Of a DNA stretch of 64,000 bases, positions 63,917 through 64,000 are shown piece after piece. The notes beneath the pieces were generated by a model. The model searched no databases. It saw only the letters and a list, made by a program, of their open reading frames with translations, and had not been told where the DNA came from. A program made the translations under genes and the position numbers. Numbering within the stretch: the first letter of the stretch is position 1; each line of letters starts with the position of its first letter. Origin of the DNA: Boseongicola sp. H5 (GTDB lineage Bacteria > Pseudomonadota > Alphaproteobacteria > Rhodobacterales > Rhodobacteraceae); assembly GCA_020622165.1 (NCBI GenBank), contig JACNMN010000001.1, positions 496,001 to 560,000 on the forward strand, read 5' to 3'.

Positions 63917-64000
63917 ATGACCGACAGCACCCGCCTTTTCGACGAAATCGCCGCCCGCCGTGACGATCTGATCGCACTGACCCAGGATCTGATCCGCATT
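63917..64000 (+). CDS. M20-type peptidase/deacylase, N-terminal fragment
   Basis: Only the first 28 codons are in the window: MTDSTRLFDEIAARRDDL followed by IALTQDLIRI. The pattern is the N-terminal helix of M20 family ArgE/DapE-type amidohydrolases (charged helix, then L-x-Q-D-L-I-R-I). The gene continues beyond position 64000 and is otherwise unverified. Confidence 0.6.
   Translation, partial: MTDSTRLFDEIAARRDDLIALTQDLIRI

Overview
The window is a GC-rich bacterial chromosome segment from an alphaproteobacterium of the Rhodobacterales (Roseobacter/Rhodobacter type). The evidence is the gene content and order: mdh, sucC, sucD, odhA, odhB, lpd beside sdhCDAB, interleaved with ethylmalonyl-CoA pathway genes (mcl2-like lyase, mch, ecm, ccr), plus families typical of this order (NnrU, DUF1737, DUF1523, DUF1989, an ALDH16-type dehydrogenase). 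No rRNA, tRNA, insertion sequence, phage or CRISPR array was seen.

Layout. 0-12 kb: miaB, a glycosyltransferase-like protein, an MFS transporter, a small heat-shock protein with an RpoH-like promoter, a secreted trypsin-like protease, the glycolate oxidase operon glcD-glcE-(small membrane protein)-glcF, a DUF599 membrane protein with a coupled exported protein, and a nucleotidyltransferase. 12-19 kb: a MoxR / DUF58 / BatA-DUF4159 / large membrane protein operon. 19-23 kb: DUF1285, a cobalamin-binding regulator of AerR/PpaA type with TGT-N12-ACA style sites, a VOC protein, a WYL regulator and a fatty acid hydroxylase. 23-36 kb: the 2-oxoglutarate-to-malate TCA genes on the minus strand, with several small extra genes inside the run. 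36-45 kb: malyl-CoA thioesterase, NnrU, DUF1737, mesaconyl-CoA hydratase, DUF4274, then the sdh operon, which carries two lipoprotein genes and a sulfotransferase between sdhA and sdhB. 46-51 kb: an FAD dehydrogenase, a DUF1989 protein, ornithine/lysine decarboxylase with a structured leader, deoD and an H-NS-like protein. 51-56 kb: ecm and ccr flanking an acyltransferase. 56-64 kb: a flavoprotein, rpe, a YdcZ-like transporter, a deoC/ALDH16 operon, two small membrane proteins and the start of an M20-type hydrolase.

How it fits together: acetyl-CoA assimilation by the ethylmalonyl-CoA route (Ccr, Ecm, Mch, malyl-CoA thioesterase) produces malate and succinyl-CoA, which the adjacent TCA enzymes use. 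Glycolate and deoxynucleoside modules supply further C2/C3 units. The strongest regulatory observation is a pair of near-perfect TGTGATCACA palindromes with the same 21-bp spacing upstream of both sucC and sdhC. This implies a common regulator of two TCA operons that is not encoded nearby.
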